This document shows, in pieces, positions 7,289 to 17,443 of a stretch of 64,000 bases of DNA. Every line of letters begins with the position of its first letter. Positions within the stretch are counted from its first letter, which is position 1. Under the pieces are notes generated by a model. That model searched no databases. It had not been told where the DNA came from and worked only from the letters and a program-made list of their open reading frames with translations. The stretch spans positions 434,001-498,000 of the forward strand of contig NZ_FQWC01000001.1 in assembly GCF_900129555.1 (NCBI RefSeq), given 5' to 3'. Made by a program: the position numbers and the translations under genes. Source of the DNA: Flavobacterium defluvii. GTDB taxonomy: Bacteria; Bacteroidota; Bacteroidia; Flavobacteriales; Flavobacteriaceae.

Positions 7289-8833
7289 GTGAATAAAGAA
7301 TTAATCATTAGATCTAGTTCTGATGCCGTAGATTTTGCCTTATTAAAAGATGGAAAACTAATTGAATTACACAAAGAAGAAGAGAAAAGTAACTTTCAGG
7401 TGGGTGATATTTTTATTGCCAAAATTAGAAAACCAGTTGCAGGACTTAATGCTGCTTTTGTAAATGTAGGTTTCGAAAAAGATGCCTTTTTACATTATCA
7501 CGATTTGGGTCCAAACTTAGCTTCTCAGCTGAAATTCATAAAACTTGTAAGCGCAGGTAAAATAAAAGATTTCTCCCTAAAAACCTTTCAGTTTGAAAAA
7601 GAGATTGACAAAGATGGCATCATTACTGATATTTTAAGTGCCAATCAATCTGTTTTAGTTCAAGTAGTTAAAGAACCTATATCGACCAAAGGTCCAAGAA
7701 TAAGTGCTGAGCTTTCTCTTGCCGGAAGATTTATTGTTCTAGTTCCTTTTTCTGACCGTGTTTCTATTTCTCAAAAAATAGAAGACAAAAAAGAAAAGGA
7801 TCGTCTAAAAAAACTTGTTCTATCGATCAAACCTAAAGGATTTGGTGTTATTGTTCGTACAGTAGCCGAAGGCAAAAACGTAGCCGAATTAGAAAAAGAT
7901 TTGCAGAACCTGCTTGGCAGATGGTCTGCAATGTGTAAAAAATTACCAACTGCTCATCATCCATCAAAAGTATTAGGAGAGCTTAACAGAGCTTCTTCGA
8001 TATTGAGAGATGTATTTAATGATACCTTCAGCGGTATTCAAATAGATGATGAAGAGTTGTACCACCAAACGAAGGAATATCTGCAGGAAATTGCACCTTC
8101 AAAACAATCAATTGTCAAGTTTTATCAATCAAATGATACTCCAATTTTCGAGAAATACAATATAGAGAGACAAATCAAAACTTCTTTTGGCCGAACTGTT
8201 TCGATGAGTAAAGGTGCTTATCTTATTATAGAACACACTGAAGCTCTTCACGTTATAGACGTAAACAGCGGAAACCGTTCGAATAAAGCAACCAACCAGG
8301 AAGACACTGCCATGGAAGTAAATATGATTGCCGCTGCAGAAATCGCAAGACAGCTTCGTCTGCGTGATATGGGCGGAATTATCGTAGTTGATTTTATCGA
8401 TATGTCTAATCCAGAAAACAGGAAAGTTTTGTTCGACTTCTTGCGAGAAGAAATGAGCGACGATAAAGCAAAACATAAAATATTACCGCCAAGTAAATTT
8501 GGTTTGGTCCAGATTACAAGACAGCGCGTAAGACCAGAAGTTAATATCAAAACCAGAGAGGAAGATCCTAATAAACATAATGGTGAAATTGAAGCACCAA
8601 TATTAATAATTGACAAGATCACCGCTGATTTAGAAAGACTTTTAAAAACCCACAAAAAAGTTGTGCTTAACACACATCCTTTTGTGGCTGCATACCTCAG
8701 CAAAGGTTTTCCATCATTACGTTCAAAATGGTTTTTTGAACATAAGAAATGGGTGAAAATCATACCTCGTGACGCTTACACGTATTTAGAATACCATTTC
8801 TACGACAACAAAGGAAATGTTATTTCAGAATAA
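7289..8833 (+). CDS. rng: Ribonuclease E/G family protein (RNase G)
   Basis: Endoribonuclease of rRNA maturation and mRNA decay. From the GTG at 7289 it has 514 residues beginning NKELIIRSSSDAVDFALLKDGKL. An S1-type segment follows (VGDIFIAKIRKPVAGLNAAFVNVGFEKDAFLHYHDLGP), then the catalytic domain with LHVIDVNSGNRS and GGIIVVDFIDM, whose Asp residues match the magnesium site of RNase E. An ATG at 7199 is in frame, but the 30 extra codons would be translated from low-complexity GGTTTTTG repeats, so I reject it. Confidence 0.9.
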   Translation: MNKELIIRSSSDAVDFALLKDGKLIELHKEEEKSNFQVGDIFIAKIRKPVAGLNAAFVNVGFEKDAFLHYHDLGPNLASQLKFIKLVSAGKIKDFSLKTFQFEKEIDKDGIITDILSANQSVLVQVVKEPISTKGPRISAELSLAGRFIVLVPFSDRVSISQKIEDKKEKDRLKKLVLSIKPKGFGVIVRTVAEGKNVAELEKDLQNLLGRWSAMCKKLPTAHHPSKVLGELNRASSILRDVFNDTFSGIQIDDEELYHQTKEYLQEIAPSKQSIVKFYQSNDTPIFEKYNIERQIKTSFGRTVSMSKGAYLIIEHTEALHVIDVNSGNRSNKATNQEDTAMEVNMIAAAEIARQLRLRDMGGIIVVDFIDMSNPENRKVLFDFLREEMSDDKAKHKILPPSKFGLVQITRQRVRPEVNIKTREEDPNKHNGEIEAPILIIDKITADLERLLKTHKKVVLNTHPFVAAYLSKGFPSLRSKWFFEHKKWVKIIPRDAYTYLEYHFYDNKGNVISE

Positions 8834-8840
8834 AAAACAT

Positions 8841-8873
8841 AAAACCGCCTTTCGAAAGACTGGCGGTTTTTTT
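8841..8873 (+). terminator. Intrinsic terminator of rng
   Basis: AAAACCGCC and GGCGGTTTT separated by 12 nt, followed by a T-run; starts 7 nt after the rng stop. Confidence 0.85.
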
Positions 8874-8891
8874 GTGGCTTTTTTTTCGCTA

Positions 8892-8957
8892 TTTTTTTCC
8901 GCCACGAATTCACGAATTATTATAAAAATTAATTCGTGAATTCGTGGCGGAAAAAAA
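8892..8957. repeat. Perfect 27-bp inverted repeat (GAATTCACGAATT family)
   Basis: The arms 8892-8918 and 8931-8957 are exact reverse complements around a 12-nt spacer; core CCGCCACGAATTCACGAATT. A related pair is at 11531-11570. It may also end pbpC transcription on the minus strand. Confidence 0.8.
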
Positions 8958-8958
8958 T

Positions 8959-11334
8959 TTATTCTCTCACAATTTCAATTTTTCTTCTAATTTCATTTCC
9001 GCTAGCATCTACAACAGTGATATAATGTACTCCTGTTGTCGGAGTTATTGGCAATTCATGAAATGTTTTTGTTGTTGCTTTATAAACATCATCTACATAC
9101 CAAAATAATTCTTTATCCCTTTCAGAATATGCTACTTTTAAAATCACGGGCTGGACATTACTATTGAAATCTTTCGTCAAATAGATTTTACTATTCGCCT
9201 TTGGATAAATAAAATCCATTGTTGTGGTCTGGGTTCCTTCACAGCCTTCTTTAAATGGAGGCAGCGGCAGATATTCTATATGCTGGCTTTTGTAATACCA
9301 CGCCATAACCGGAGGCAGTACAAACCAGTTTTTAGTAACAATATTATCGACACTCTCACAACTGCTGTTTACCTGGAATTGCTCTGTTTTATCTAAATGA
9401 ATTGTTCTGTGATACGGACAAACTTTAGTCGATTTTCCTTTTTTAGTAACCCACTGCTTGATTTTCGGACAATTATCTTTTGCTAAATATCCGCTTAATC
9501 GGCAAACCTCAACTTCGGCCAAATCATTATAGGGTGTATCAAACCATCTTTGTCTTGGCAGTAAATTAAAAACATCAAACAAAATTGGCGCCGCGCTGGT
9601 TACTCCCGTCAAGGTTGGTCTTCCCTCTCCTGTTGCATTTCCTACCCAAATTCCAACCACATATCGCGAATTGGTTCCTATTGCCCAAGCATCACGATTT
9701 CCAAAACTTGTTCCTGTTTTCCATGCAATTTTTAGCGAACTGTCGTAAAACTTCCAAGCTTCGTCTCCTTCGGGTCTGTTGACTTCTTCCATTGCGTTGT
9801 ACGTCAACCAAATTGATCCTGCACCCAGAATATTCTTTTGATCGGTTTCGGATCCAAAATCGGGCTTAAAATCGTTTTTATAGTTGAGTTCTGTAAATTC
9901 GTTTGTTCGATATTTACTGTTATTTTTAGTATAATAATTGACCGTAGACGAAAGATTTGCGTACGTTCGGCATAAATCCCATAAATTACTTTCGGCACCG
10001 CCCAAAATAAGTGACAAACCATAATGATCTGGCGTTTTATTAATATTCTTTAACTTGAATTTTTGAAGTTCTTCATAAAATTTGTTTACACTAAATTCCT
10101 GTAACATCAGCACAGCAGGAATATTCAATGAACGTGACAATGCACGATGTGCGGGTACTGCACCATCAAATGTAAGATTAAAATTCTGAGGTGTATATCC
10201 TGAAATCTGCGTTGGAATATCGGCCACTAAAGTATTCGGCAATAATTCCCCGTCATCCAACATTGCGCCATACAAAAGCGGTTTCAGGATACTTCCTGTA
10301 CTCCTTGGCGCATCAATAATATCAACATCTTTTTGGTGATCTTCATCAGCTGGAGAATTTCCAACATAACTCATTACATTTCTGCTCTGAACATCAATTA
10401 CCAAAATCGCCAGATTATGAACTTCGTTCTGCTTATACTGATTGTAATAATATCTAGCAATTTGATTAACACGATTTTGCAAAGCATAATCAATTGTTGT
10501 TTTTACTCTGGTTCCTTCTTCATCTTTTGCCACTCTCTGCAATAAATGAGGCGCAATCTGCGGAAGATCATACGGTTTTTGAGGCAAAGGTTCTTCTATC
10601 GAAAGTTCATACGTCTGCTTGTCGATTATGCCTTCCTGATGTAGTTTTAGCAAAAGTCGGTTTCTTTTATTAAGTAGTTTTATTTGATTTTTCCCCGGAT
10701 AAATCAAGCTAGGCGCATTCGGCAAAACAGCTAAAACTGCATTTTCCGCCCAAGATAATTGATTGGATTGTACGCCAAAGTAACGCCATGAAGCCATTTC
10801 TAATCCAACAACATTCCCTCCAAATGGCGCATGTGCTGCATACATTTCAAGAATTTCATTTTTAGAATATCCTAATTCTAATCTTGTAGCGAGAATAATT
10901 TCTATTAATTTTTCGAAATAGGTTCTATTTTTTCCTTTTCGGGAAAGTCTGATTACTTGTTGCGTCAGCGTACTTCCTCCTCTGACTACTTTTCCTGCTT
11001 TTCTATTTTGTTTAAAAGCATTTATCATCGCACCAGGATTGAAACCGGGATGTTTATAGAAATACTCATCTTCAAAATACACAATGCATTTCTTAAATTT
11101 ATCTGGAACGCTGTCTTGTGCAGGAAAACGCCATTGTCCATCACGCGCAATTTTAGCTCCAAGAAGTTCTCCTTCTTTGCTTTCTATTACCGTAGAGTAT
11201 GGTTCTTTGAATAAAGTTCGGGGTATCGAAAAATAGTAAATCAGCAAGAGCAGAAATGCAATTGCTGATTTTATTTTGTTTTTTTTAATCCAATTTATAA
11301 TGCGTTGGAAAAACGCTTTCATTTTATTTTTCAA
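8959..11334 (-). CDS. pbpC: Penicillin-binding protein 1C
   Basis: 791 residues, bifunctional peptidoglycan glycosyltransferase/transpeptidase. One transmembrane helix at about 18-40, then a GT51 domain (FEDEYFYKHPGFNPGAMINAF, GGSTLTQQVIRL), then a transpeptidase domain with the SxxK serine in STGSILKP, SLN, and the KTG motif in AWKTGTSFGNRDAW. A BiPBP_C domain closes the protein (about 700-791). PBP1C genes typically neighbour a bacterial alpha-2-macroglobulin gene, and the same is true here: the next gene upstream (11585-17269) is one, on the same strand with a 250-nt gap. Confidence 0.93.
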   Translation of the reverse strand: MKNKMKAFFQRIINWIKKNKIKSAIAFLLLLIYYFSIPRTLFKEPYSTVIESKEGELLGAKIARDGQWRFPAQDSVPDKFKKCIVYFEDEYFYKHPGFNPGAMINAFKQNRKAGKVVRGGSTLTQQVIRLSRKGKNRTYFEKLIEIILATRLELGYSKNEILEMYAAHAPFGGNVVGLEMASWRYFGVQSNQLSWAENAVLAVLPNAPSLIYPGKNQIKLLNKRNRLLLKLHQEGIIDKQTYELSIEEPLPQKPYDLPQIAPHLLQRVAKDEEGTRVKTTIDYALQNRVNQIARYYYNQYKQNEVHNLAILVIDVQSRNVMSYVGNSPADEDHQKDVDIIDAPRSTGSILKPLLYGAMLDDGELLPNTLVADIPTQISGYTPQNFNLTFDGAVPAHRALSRSLNIPAVLMLQEFSVNKFYEELQKFKLKNINKTPDHYGLSLILGGAESNLWDLCRTYANLSSTVNYYTKNNSKYRTNEFTELNYKNDFKPDFGSETDQKNILGAGSIWLTYNAMEEVNRPEGDEAWKFYDSSLKIAWKTGTSFGNRDAWAIGTNSRYVVGIWVGNATGEGRPTLTGVTSAAPILFDVFNLLPRQRWFDTPYNDLAEVEVCRLSGYLAKDNCPKIKQWVTKKGKSTKVCPYHRTIHLDKTEQFQVNSSCESVDNIVTKNWFVLPPVMAWYYKSQHIEYLPLPPFKEGCEGTQTTTMDFIYPKANSKIYLTKDFNSNVQPVILKVAYSERDKELFWYVDDVYKATTKTFHELPITPTTGVHYITVVDASGNEIRRKIEIVRE

Positions 11335-11344
11335 TACTTATTTT

Positions 11345-11578
11345 TTTTCACCGCAAAGACGCAAAGATTTACGCAAAGTTCGCAAAGTTTTTCTATCGCA
11401 AATTCGGCAGATTGAGCAGATTTATTTTATCCGCTTGATCTGCAAAATCTGCGGGAGACTTTTTCTCAAAGCTCACAAAGTTTTTATGACACAGATTACG
11501 CGGATTAAAAGGATTTTTTCATTCGTCATGAATTCACGAATTTAAATTATTACAAATTAATTCGTGAATTCGTGGCTA
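11345..11578. repeat. Cluster of short dispersed repeats between pbpC and the macroglobulin gene
   Basis: This 250-nt gap holds three repeat types: direct CGCAAAG-type repeats (11350-11395), an inverted set built on GCAGATTGAGCAGATT / GATCTGCAAAATCTGC (11408-11455), and the AATTCACGAATT / AATTCGTGAATT inverted pair (11531-11542 and 11559-11570) related to the repeat at 8892-8957. I see no gene. Confidence 0.65.
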
Positions 11579-11584
11579 ACAACT

Positions 11585-14500
11585 TTACTTCACAACCTCA
11601 ACCCAGAATCCTTTTGTTCTGGCTAAGAACGTATTATCATACATAGCCTCACATTGTAATCCAGGTAAATAATAATTTCCTAAATACGATGCGTTTAGCA
11701 GAATTCGGAAAACTTTGGTTTCTCTCGCTTTCATTCCGAAATAGAAATTTGTTCTGTCGTCACGAATATCGATATAATCTGCAATATTATTTACAGCATC
11801 TCCGTAATCTGTGAAACGGGTATTTACAATTTCGAATCCTGAAGGCAGAATTTGCGATAAAGCCACATTTTGAACACTCTCTCCTCTTTGGTTTTTAATC
11901 GTAACCTCAGCAATAAATTCAGTTCCCTGATTGATTCTCGAAACATTAATTATGCTTCCTTTTCTATTTTTGAAAACAATAGAAGCCGTAACATCAATTT
12001 GCACCGCATTTTCTTGTCCGATTGGCAATATTCCCGTATTCAGTACACGAACATAAACCGTATTCGCTTTATTGTTTTTCAGTGTAATGCTGTTTGTTCC
12101 AGAAGCAACAGACAGACTGCGATCAGCAACCGATTTACCCGTATTTATAGTTTCTCCTTTCCCGTTTTTACTAAACTGGACATTGATTCCTTTTGGACCA
12201 TTGCTTACCGCAAATTTTGACATTGCGTATAGACAGTAAGCTGTTGTCTGCGTGCTCATCCATTGATTTGCAGACATCTCTTTCGCCAATTTTGTCGCTG
12301 TTACAAAAGCTTTTTGTTTCTGGTCCAAAAGAAGCATAGTTTCCAGAGCCATCGCTCTATTTCTTTCGCTTGAACCGTAATAGTAATAGCTATATTCATC
12401 TGAACTTCCGTCAATACTTGTTCTTAAAAACAAACTCTGTCCAGCCGATTTTTGTCCTGCCAAAACATAAGCAGCTGCCAAACGAAGCATACTTTCATTT
12501 GAAATACCTTTTGTTTCTCTCAATCTGTTCATTGACGATAAATCTGCATTTCCTGCTAATGCTAAAGTGTATAAACGATATGCTTGCGCTAAATCATTTC
12601 CGTATTTTGGTTCAAAACGCCATTGTTTTGCTTCTTTTTGCTGATAACTTAACCATTTTGATTTGAAATTAATTGGCAGTACATATCCTTTTTTCTCTGC
12701 TTCGATCAAGAAATGTCCTGCATACGAAGTTCCCCAATCGTCTGCAATTGCATTTCCTTGCCAGTACGGCATTCCTCCATTTGATAACTGGAAATTACCC
12801 AATCTCTGAATTCCAGCCGCAATATTTTTTTGAATTAAGTCTTTACGTTTAGCATCAATATCAGCCACATCTCCCAAATACAATTGTGGGAAAACAGATG
12901 AAGTAGTCTGCTCTACACAACCGTGAGGGTACTGAATCAAAAATTGTAATCTTCCATTTAGATTCATTGATGGCATTGAAGAAACTTCCAATCTTGCTTT
13001 GTTGCTTCCTGCAATTCCAAATGTTTTCCAAGAAATTGTTTTAGTGCTATTTGGTGCTAAAACAACATCGGTAAATGTACTTGTAACCGGATTCGGGTTC
13101 GTCATGTCGATTTCAACATCATAAACCGATTTCTCGCTTCCAGATGTTGCAATTACCTGAACTTTTGCAATTCCAGTCGCAGAACCAACAACTAAATTGA
13201 AATACGCCATTTTTTCATCGGGCTGTGCAAAATTTAATTTTTGAACCGCACTTCCTGCAACTTTCAATCCGTTACTTGTTTTTACCTGAATTGTTACGTT
13301 TTTAATCTTATTTTCAGTTGCAAAAACCGTCACAGGCAATGTCACTTTTTCTGATGGTGAAATTTTTCTTGGCAATGAAGCTAAAACCATCAACGGACTC
13401 TTAACCTGAGTTGCTTTCTCAACGCTTCCGTAAGCGCTTGTATTGGCATCTCCAGCCACCACCATTGTTCGAACTGATCCAATATATTTTGGCAGTTTTA
13501 ACTGATGTGATTTTGTTTCGCCTTTTCCTAATTTAAATGGCCCGTAATACAGCACTACAGGTTTAAAACGGTTGGCTTTTTTAGCTTTTCCGCCTCCTAA
13601 ATCCTGATCACCACCAATACTGAAAATCTGGTTTATTTTTCCGCCGTAAGCACCAATTACATCATCGTAAACGTCCCAGGTTTTTACTCCTAAAGCTTCG
13701 CGAACATAGAAACTATCCCAAGCATTTGGCGTTTTAAAACGAGTTAAATCCAAAAGACCTTCATCTACAACAGCGATTGTATAAGTCATTTCTTTACCAG
13801 ATTTCTCCCCCACTTTTACTGTAAATGGCTGTTCTGGTCTTAATACATCTGGCATATTTAGAGTTGGTGCCAAAATGGTATTTTTATCAACCACTTCGAT
13901 TGGCACAATTCCGTACATACGAATTGGCGAATCGTTTTTAGTAGAAGCGTGAGGCTGTAATAATGTAATATTGAAATATACATTTGGCGCCATTGCTCCT
14001 GTAATTGGAACCTCAACTTTAGTTTCTCCTTTTTTAGTCTCAGCCCAAATAGTCTGCACTACTCTTGAACCGTTTTCTACAGAAATTAAAGCACGTCCGC
14101 CTTCACTTGAAGGGAAAGAAATCTGTGCTTTTTCTCCAACGGCATAATTCTTTTTATCGGTAGAAAAAACTAACATATTTGCGGTTGAAGCATCTCTGTT
14201 ACGCGTTTTTCCGGACCAAATTGGCCAGTCGATATTTACGGTTAAAGAAGTTGCATGCCCGCTTTCTCCATCTTCAACACGAATTAAGTAACGCCCCCAC
14301 TCTTCGTCTGTCAAAGCAAATTGAAAACTTCCTTTTCCGTTGGAATCCGTATTGATGACAAATGTTTTATATGAAGTTGTCGCATTCGACGAGTTGTAAT
14401 TTGATAAATTATCACTTGAAGAATCCCACCACCATCTCCAGTCAACTTTATAAATTCTGACTTCCAGATTTCTAACAGATTTTGGCCTTCCGTTTTCATC

Positions 14501-17269
14501 TACCGTAACGATTTCAAAACGATTGTTTGTTCTCGTTTCAAGCATATTGTATTTGTTCAATTCCGGCGATTTTAATCCCACATACGTTTTGTACGGAGAA
14601 TAAGTTGTTGACATAACATCGGTACTAAAATCTCCGCCTTCTTCATATACTTTTGTAATGAATGAAGCGCGAAGCATTCCCGGTGCCTGACCTTGCAATC
14701 TTGGCTGAATGTTCACAGATGCTTTTCCGTTTTCGTTTAATTTTCCAGAGAAAACATTGATTTCTTCTGTACTGAATTGACGTGCCAAATCATCAAAAGT
14801 ATATTTTTCATAACCTTTAAAAGTCGTGCTTTGCTGAGAGAATTTAGCCTGCATTTCTACATTCAAATTCTTGGCAATTGCACCATGAAGCCATGTTACC
14901 TCAAGATTATCCGTGTTTGGATAAGAAGCTGAAAGTGTTTTTCTGCTAAAGGTATTTTTGATTTTTAAACGATTTGGTTTGATCGTTTCAATCTTAATAC
15001 TCTTATAGAATTTAGCTCCACCAACGCTCACCATCGCTTCCCAGTTTCCTGTTGGCGCATCCTGATTTGTTGGCACTATAAAAGCATAATGATTTAAATC
15101 GTTTGTTTTTTGAACCGTTTGATAAACTGTTTTACCATTTGGATCATTTAATCTAAATTTAATTGGATGCGATTTCGGAAGTTTATTCGCTGCATCATTT
15201 AAAATGAAAGACAAATACAAATTATCTCCCGGACGCCAAACTCCTCTTTCTCCATAAATAAATCCTTTCAGTCCTTTTTGTAGAGTTTCTCCAGCAACAT
15301 CGAAATTACTCACCGATAATGAAAGTCCGTCATCTAATTTCACATAAGTCGATTGATCGCCTAAAGTTACAATGGCGAAATACGCGAATTTGTCCAATTG
15401 GAAAGATGCAATACCTTCACTGCTTGTTGCTTCTGTTGCTATTTTTTGCTGTTGAAAATTATATAAATCCACTCTAGCATTTGAAACTGGTTCTGTCGTA
15501 ACGATATTATTTACAGCAAATAAATACGATTTATTTTCACCTCTTTTAGCAATAACTCCTAAATCTGAAGCTAAAATATTGGTTGCAATTCTTGCATTGT
15601 AATAGTAAGAACCCGTACAAGGATCTTGGCTTTCTCTCCAGTCGTAATCATCATAATAATAATCGTCGTAAGAGTTTCCGCTGTAGTTTACGTCGTTTTC
15701 ATCAACTTCTTCTTCCTCGGTTTCATCATCATTACCTTCTGAAGTTTCACATTTATAAAGCGAATATTTCTTTTTATATTCAAATTCAACTCTGTAAATC
15801 GCTCCAGGTTCCGGCTTAATTATTTTAGATAAATCTAAAGCATACGTATTCCATTTAGAAAGATTTACGAGAGTGCTTTCCCTTAAATTCAACGTAGTTT
15901 TGGCAATGGGCTGCGCTACTTTTTTGAGGTTTTGTCCGCCGTTTAATTCATTGTATTGAAGAAATTGCAGAATATTATTCTTGTAAATCTTATACACTTT
16001 TACATCAACGGCACTCAGATTTACTGCTTCGAAATTTAATTTTAAATTGTTTGAACTTGGTAGAATCGTTCCGTTTTTCACAAAACGGATGTTTGGTTTG
16101 ATCTGATCAAAAGAGATTTTCTCACTATAATTGTTCTCCAGCTTTTTACCGTACTGACTTTCTATTCCCTGAAAAACTTCCAGCAATAATTCGCCCGTTA
16201 CTACTTGTTCCGGTTCTTCGTCTGGCACATATTCAACGGCTTGTTCTGCAACTGCTGCAGCTGAATCTACGGCAACGGCGGCTGAATCAACCACAACAGC
16301 AGCCGAATCTACAGCAATAGCCGCAGGTTCCTCTGTAGCAACTGTTACGGGTTCTTCTTTTTTAGGCGCATTTTGATTGGTAAAATATACTTTAAGTAAA
16401 TTTCCTTGTGTAGAAAATTTCAAGTTCTTAGTATTTTGAATCGAAACCAATCCGGCAAAATCCTGACCTTTTTCTAAAGGTTCAGAGAAATTGATTAAAA
16501 CCTGCTGGTTGTTTCCGTCTGGAATTTCAACTTTAATAACTTTAAATTCATTTATACTGGTAATCGGGAAATCGATTTGTCCTTTTTGATCAATATCAAA
16601 ATCACTTCCGTCATAAATAATCTCCAAGTTTGATGCTTCTGACTGACGCTGGATACTGTCGATTATAAAACGGAATTCTTTTGCGGGACCAGATACTTTC
16701 TCAAATTTAATTTTAAGATTATTTCCATAGTGTTTGGCTTCAACCAGTTTTTGAGCCGTTTCCAAATCAATATTATCTGCTGTTTTTAATACGCAGTTTA
16801 AATATTGATATTCTTTGCTGTACGACTGAATATCGCCTGTATTGATAGTAAAATCCTGTTTTACCGTTTTTACTGTAAAATTGAATTTAGAAAGCTCTTT
16901 TTCTTTGTCTTTTGGGATGGCAGTTAGTTTATCTAAGTTTAAAGTAACCTGATATTCTGTTCCCGGCACTAATTTTTTCTCCGGAATAAAAGCTATTGTA
17001 TTCGTAGAAAGTGCTACAACTTTTCCGTGAACACCTGGCGAAATATCAAACAAATCATCGTCTAATTCCTGATTGGGTTTCCAATCATTTTTATCGAAAG
17101 CTAATACAACTCGAATATCAGAATCTGAAGAAACGATTCCGCCCGTAAAACTGGTTATGTACTCTTTGAATAATGAAAAATCAGAATTAAAATCCGCAGC
17201 TGATTTTCTGCCGCAGGATTGAAAAATAAAAAACACAAAAAATACGAGAACTAAACCTTTTGTTTTCAC
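11585..17269 (-). CDS. Alpha-2-macroglobulin family lipoprotein with thioester motif
   Basis: 1894 residues. Lipoprotein signal with lipobox FQSC (Cys about 19). MG/bait-like beta domains fill the first ~1300 residues, then the A2M domain and an alpha-helical thioester domain with PHGCVEQTTS: the CxEQ thioester motif places Cys at 1451 and Gln at 1454. Family members trap proteases entering the periplasm. Two low-complexity insertions stand out: an Ala/Val/Asp repeat of the unit VDSAAV (about 318-345, coded near 16230-16330) and an acidic Tyr-rich stretch (about 520-555, EEEEVDEND, SYDDYYYDDYDW). Upstream of and codirectional with pbpC, the classic pairing. Confidence 0.92.
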   Translation of the reverse strand: MKTKGLVLVFFVFFIFQSCGRKSAADFNSDFSLFKEYITSFTGGIVSSDSDIRVVLAFDKNDWKPNQELDDDLFDISPGVHGKVVALSTNTIAFIPEKKLVPGTEYQVTLNLDKLTAIPKDKEKELSKFNFTVKTVKQDFTINTGDIQSYSKEYQYLNCVLKTADNIDLETAQKLVEAKHYGNNLKIKFEKVSGPAKEFRFIIDSIQRQSEASNLEIIYDGSDFDIDQKGQIDFPITSINEFKVIKVEIPDGNNQQVLINFSEPLEKGQDFAGLVSIQNTKNLKFSTQGNLLKVYFTNQNAPKKEEPVTVATEEPAAIAVDSAAVVVDSAAVAVDSAAAVAEQAVEYVPDEEPEQVVTGELLLEVFQGIESQYGKKLENNYSEKISFDQIKPNIRFVKNGTILPSSNNLKLNFEAVNLSAVDVKVYKIYKNNILQFLQYNELNGGQNLKKVAQPIAKTTLNLRESTLVNLSKWNTYALDLSKIIKPEPGAIYRVEFEYKKKYSLYKCETSEGNDDETEEEEVDENDVNYSGNSYDDYYYDDYDWRESQDPCTGSYYYNARIATNILASDLGVIAKRGENKSYLFAVNNIVTTEPVSNARVDLYNFQQQKIATEATSSEGIASFQLDKFAYFAIVTLGDQSTYVKLDDGLSLSVSNFDVAGETLQKGLKGFIYGERGVWRPGDNLYLSFILNDAANKLPKSHPIKFRLNDPNGKTVYQTVQKTNDLNHYAFIVPTNQDAPTGNWEAMVSVGGAKFYKSIKIETIKPNRLKIKNTFSRKTLSASYPNTDNLEVTWLHGAIAKNLNVEMQAKFSQQSTTFKGYEKYTFDDLARQFSTEEINVFSGKLNENGKASVNIQPRLQGQAPGMLRASFITKVYEEGGDFSTDVMSTTYSPYKTYVGLKSPELNKYNMLETRTNNRFEIVTVDENGRPKSVRNLEVRIYKVDWRWWWDSSSDNLSNYNSSNATTSYKTFVINTDSNGKGSFQFALTDEEWGRYLIRVEDGESGHATSLTVNIDWPIWSGKTRNRDASTANMLVFSTDKKNYAVGEKAQISFPSSEGGRALISVENGSRVVQTIWAETKKGETKVEVPITGAMAPNVYFNITLLQPHASTKNDSPIRMYGIVPIEVVDKNTILAPTLNMPDVLRPEQPFTVKVGEKSGKEMTYTIAVVDEGLLDLTRFKTPNAWDSFYVREALGVKTWDVYDDVIGAYGGKINQIFSIGGDQDLGGGKAKKANRFKPVVLYYGPFKLGKGETKSHQLKLPKYIGSVRTMVVAGDANTSAYGSVEKATQVKSPLMVLASLPRKISPSEKVTLPVTVFATENKIKNVTIQVKTSNGLKVAGSAVQKLNFAQPDEKMAYFNLVVGSATGIAKVQVIATSGSEKSVYDVEIDMTNPNPVTSTFTDVVLAPNSTKTISWKTFGIAGSNKARLEVSSMPSMNLNGRLQFLIQYPHGCVEQTTSSVFPQLYLGDVADIDAKRKDLIQKNIAAGIQRLGNFQLSNGGMPYWQGNAIADDWGTSYAGHFLIEAEKKGYVLPINFKSKWLSYQQKEAKQWRFEPKYGNDLAQAYRLYTLALAGNADLSSMNRLRETKGISNESMLRLAAAYVLAGQKSAGQSLFLRTSIDGSSDEYSYYYYGSSERNRAMALETMLLLDQKQKAFVTATKLAKEMSANQWMSTQTTAYCLYAMSKFAVSNGPKGINVQFSKNGKGETINTGKSVADRSLSVASGTNSITLKNNKANTVYVRVLNTGILPIGQENAVQIDVTASIVFKNRKGSIINVSRINQGTEFIAEVTIKNQRGESVQNVALSQILPSGFEIVNTRFTDYGDAVNNIADYIDIRDDRTNFYFGMKARETKVFRILLNASYLGNYYLPGLQCEAMYDNTFLARTKGFWVEVVK

Positions 17270-17443
17270 TTTTATTTAGAGTTAATGGTTAACAAACTAA
17301 GCAATTTAAATGCCCTGCCGTTAAAAGCGATAGCAGCAAATGAGATTTAAATTATGTTAAAAGTAAAATATTTTCCGGTTTCTTTAAGAAGAAAATTCTC
17401 TAGTATTCATTATTTAACTTTTGTTGAAGTTTTATTATTACTC

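Noticed and set aside
8129-8763. Minus-strand ORFs inside rng
   Set aside because: Shadow frames of a strongly conserved enzyme; no start signals or family features.
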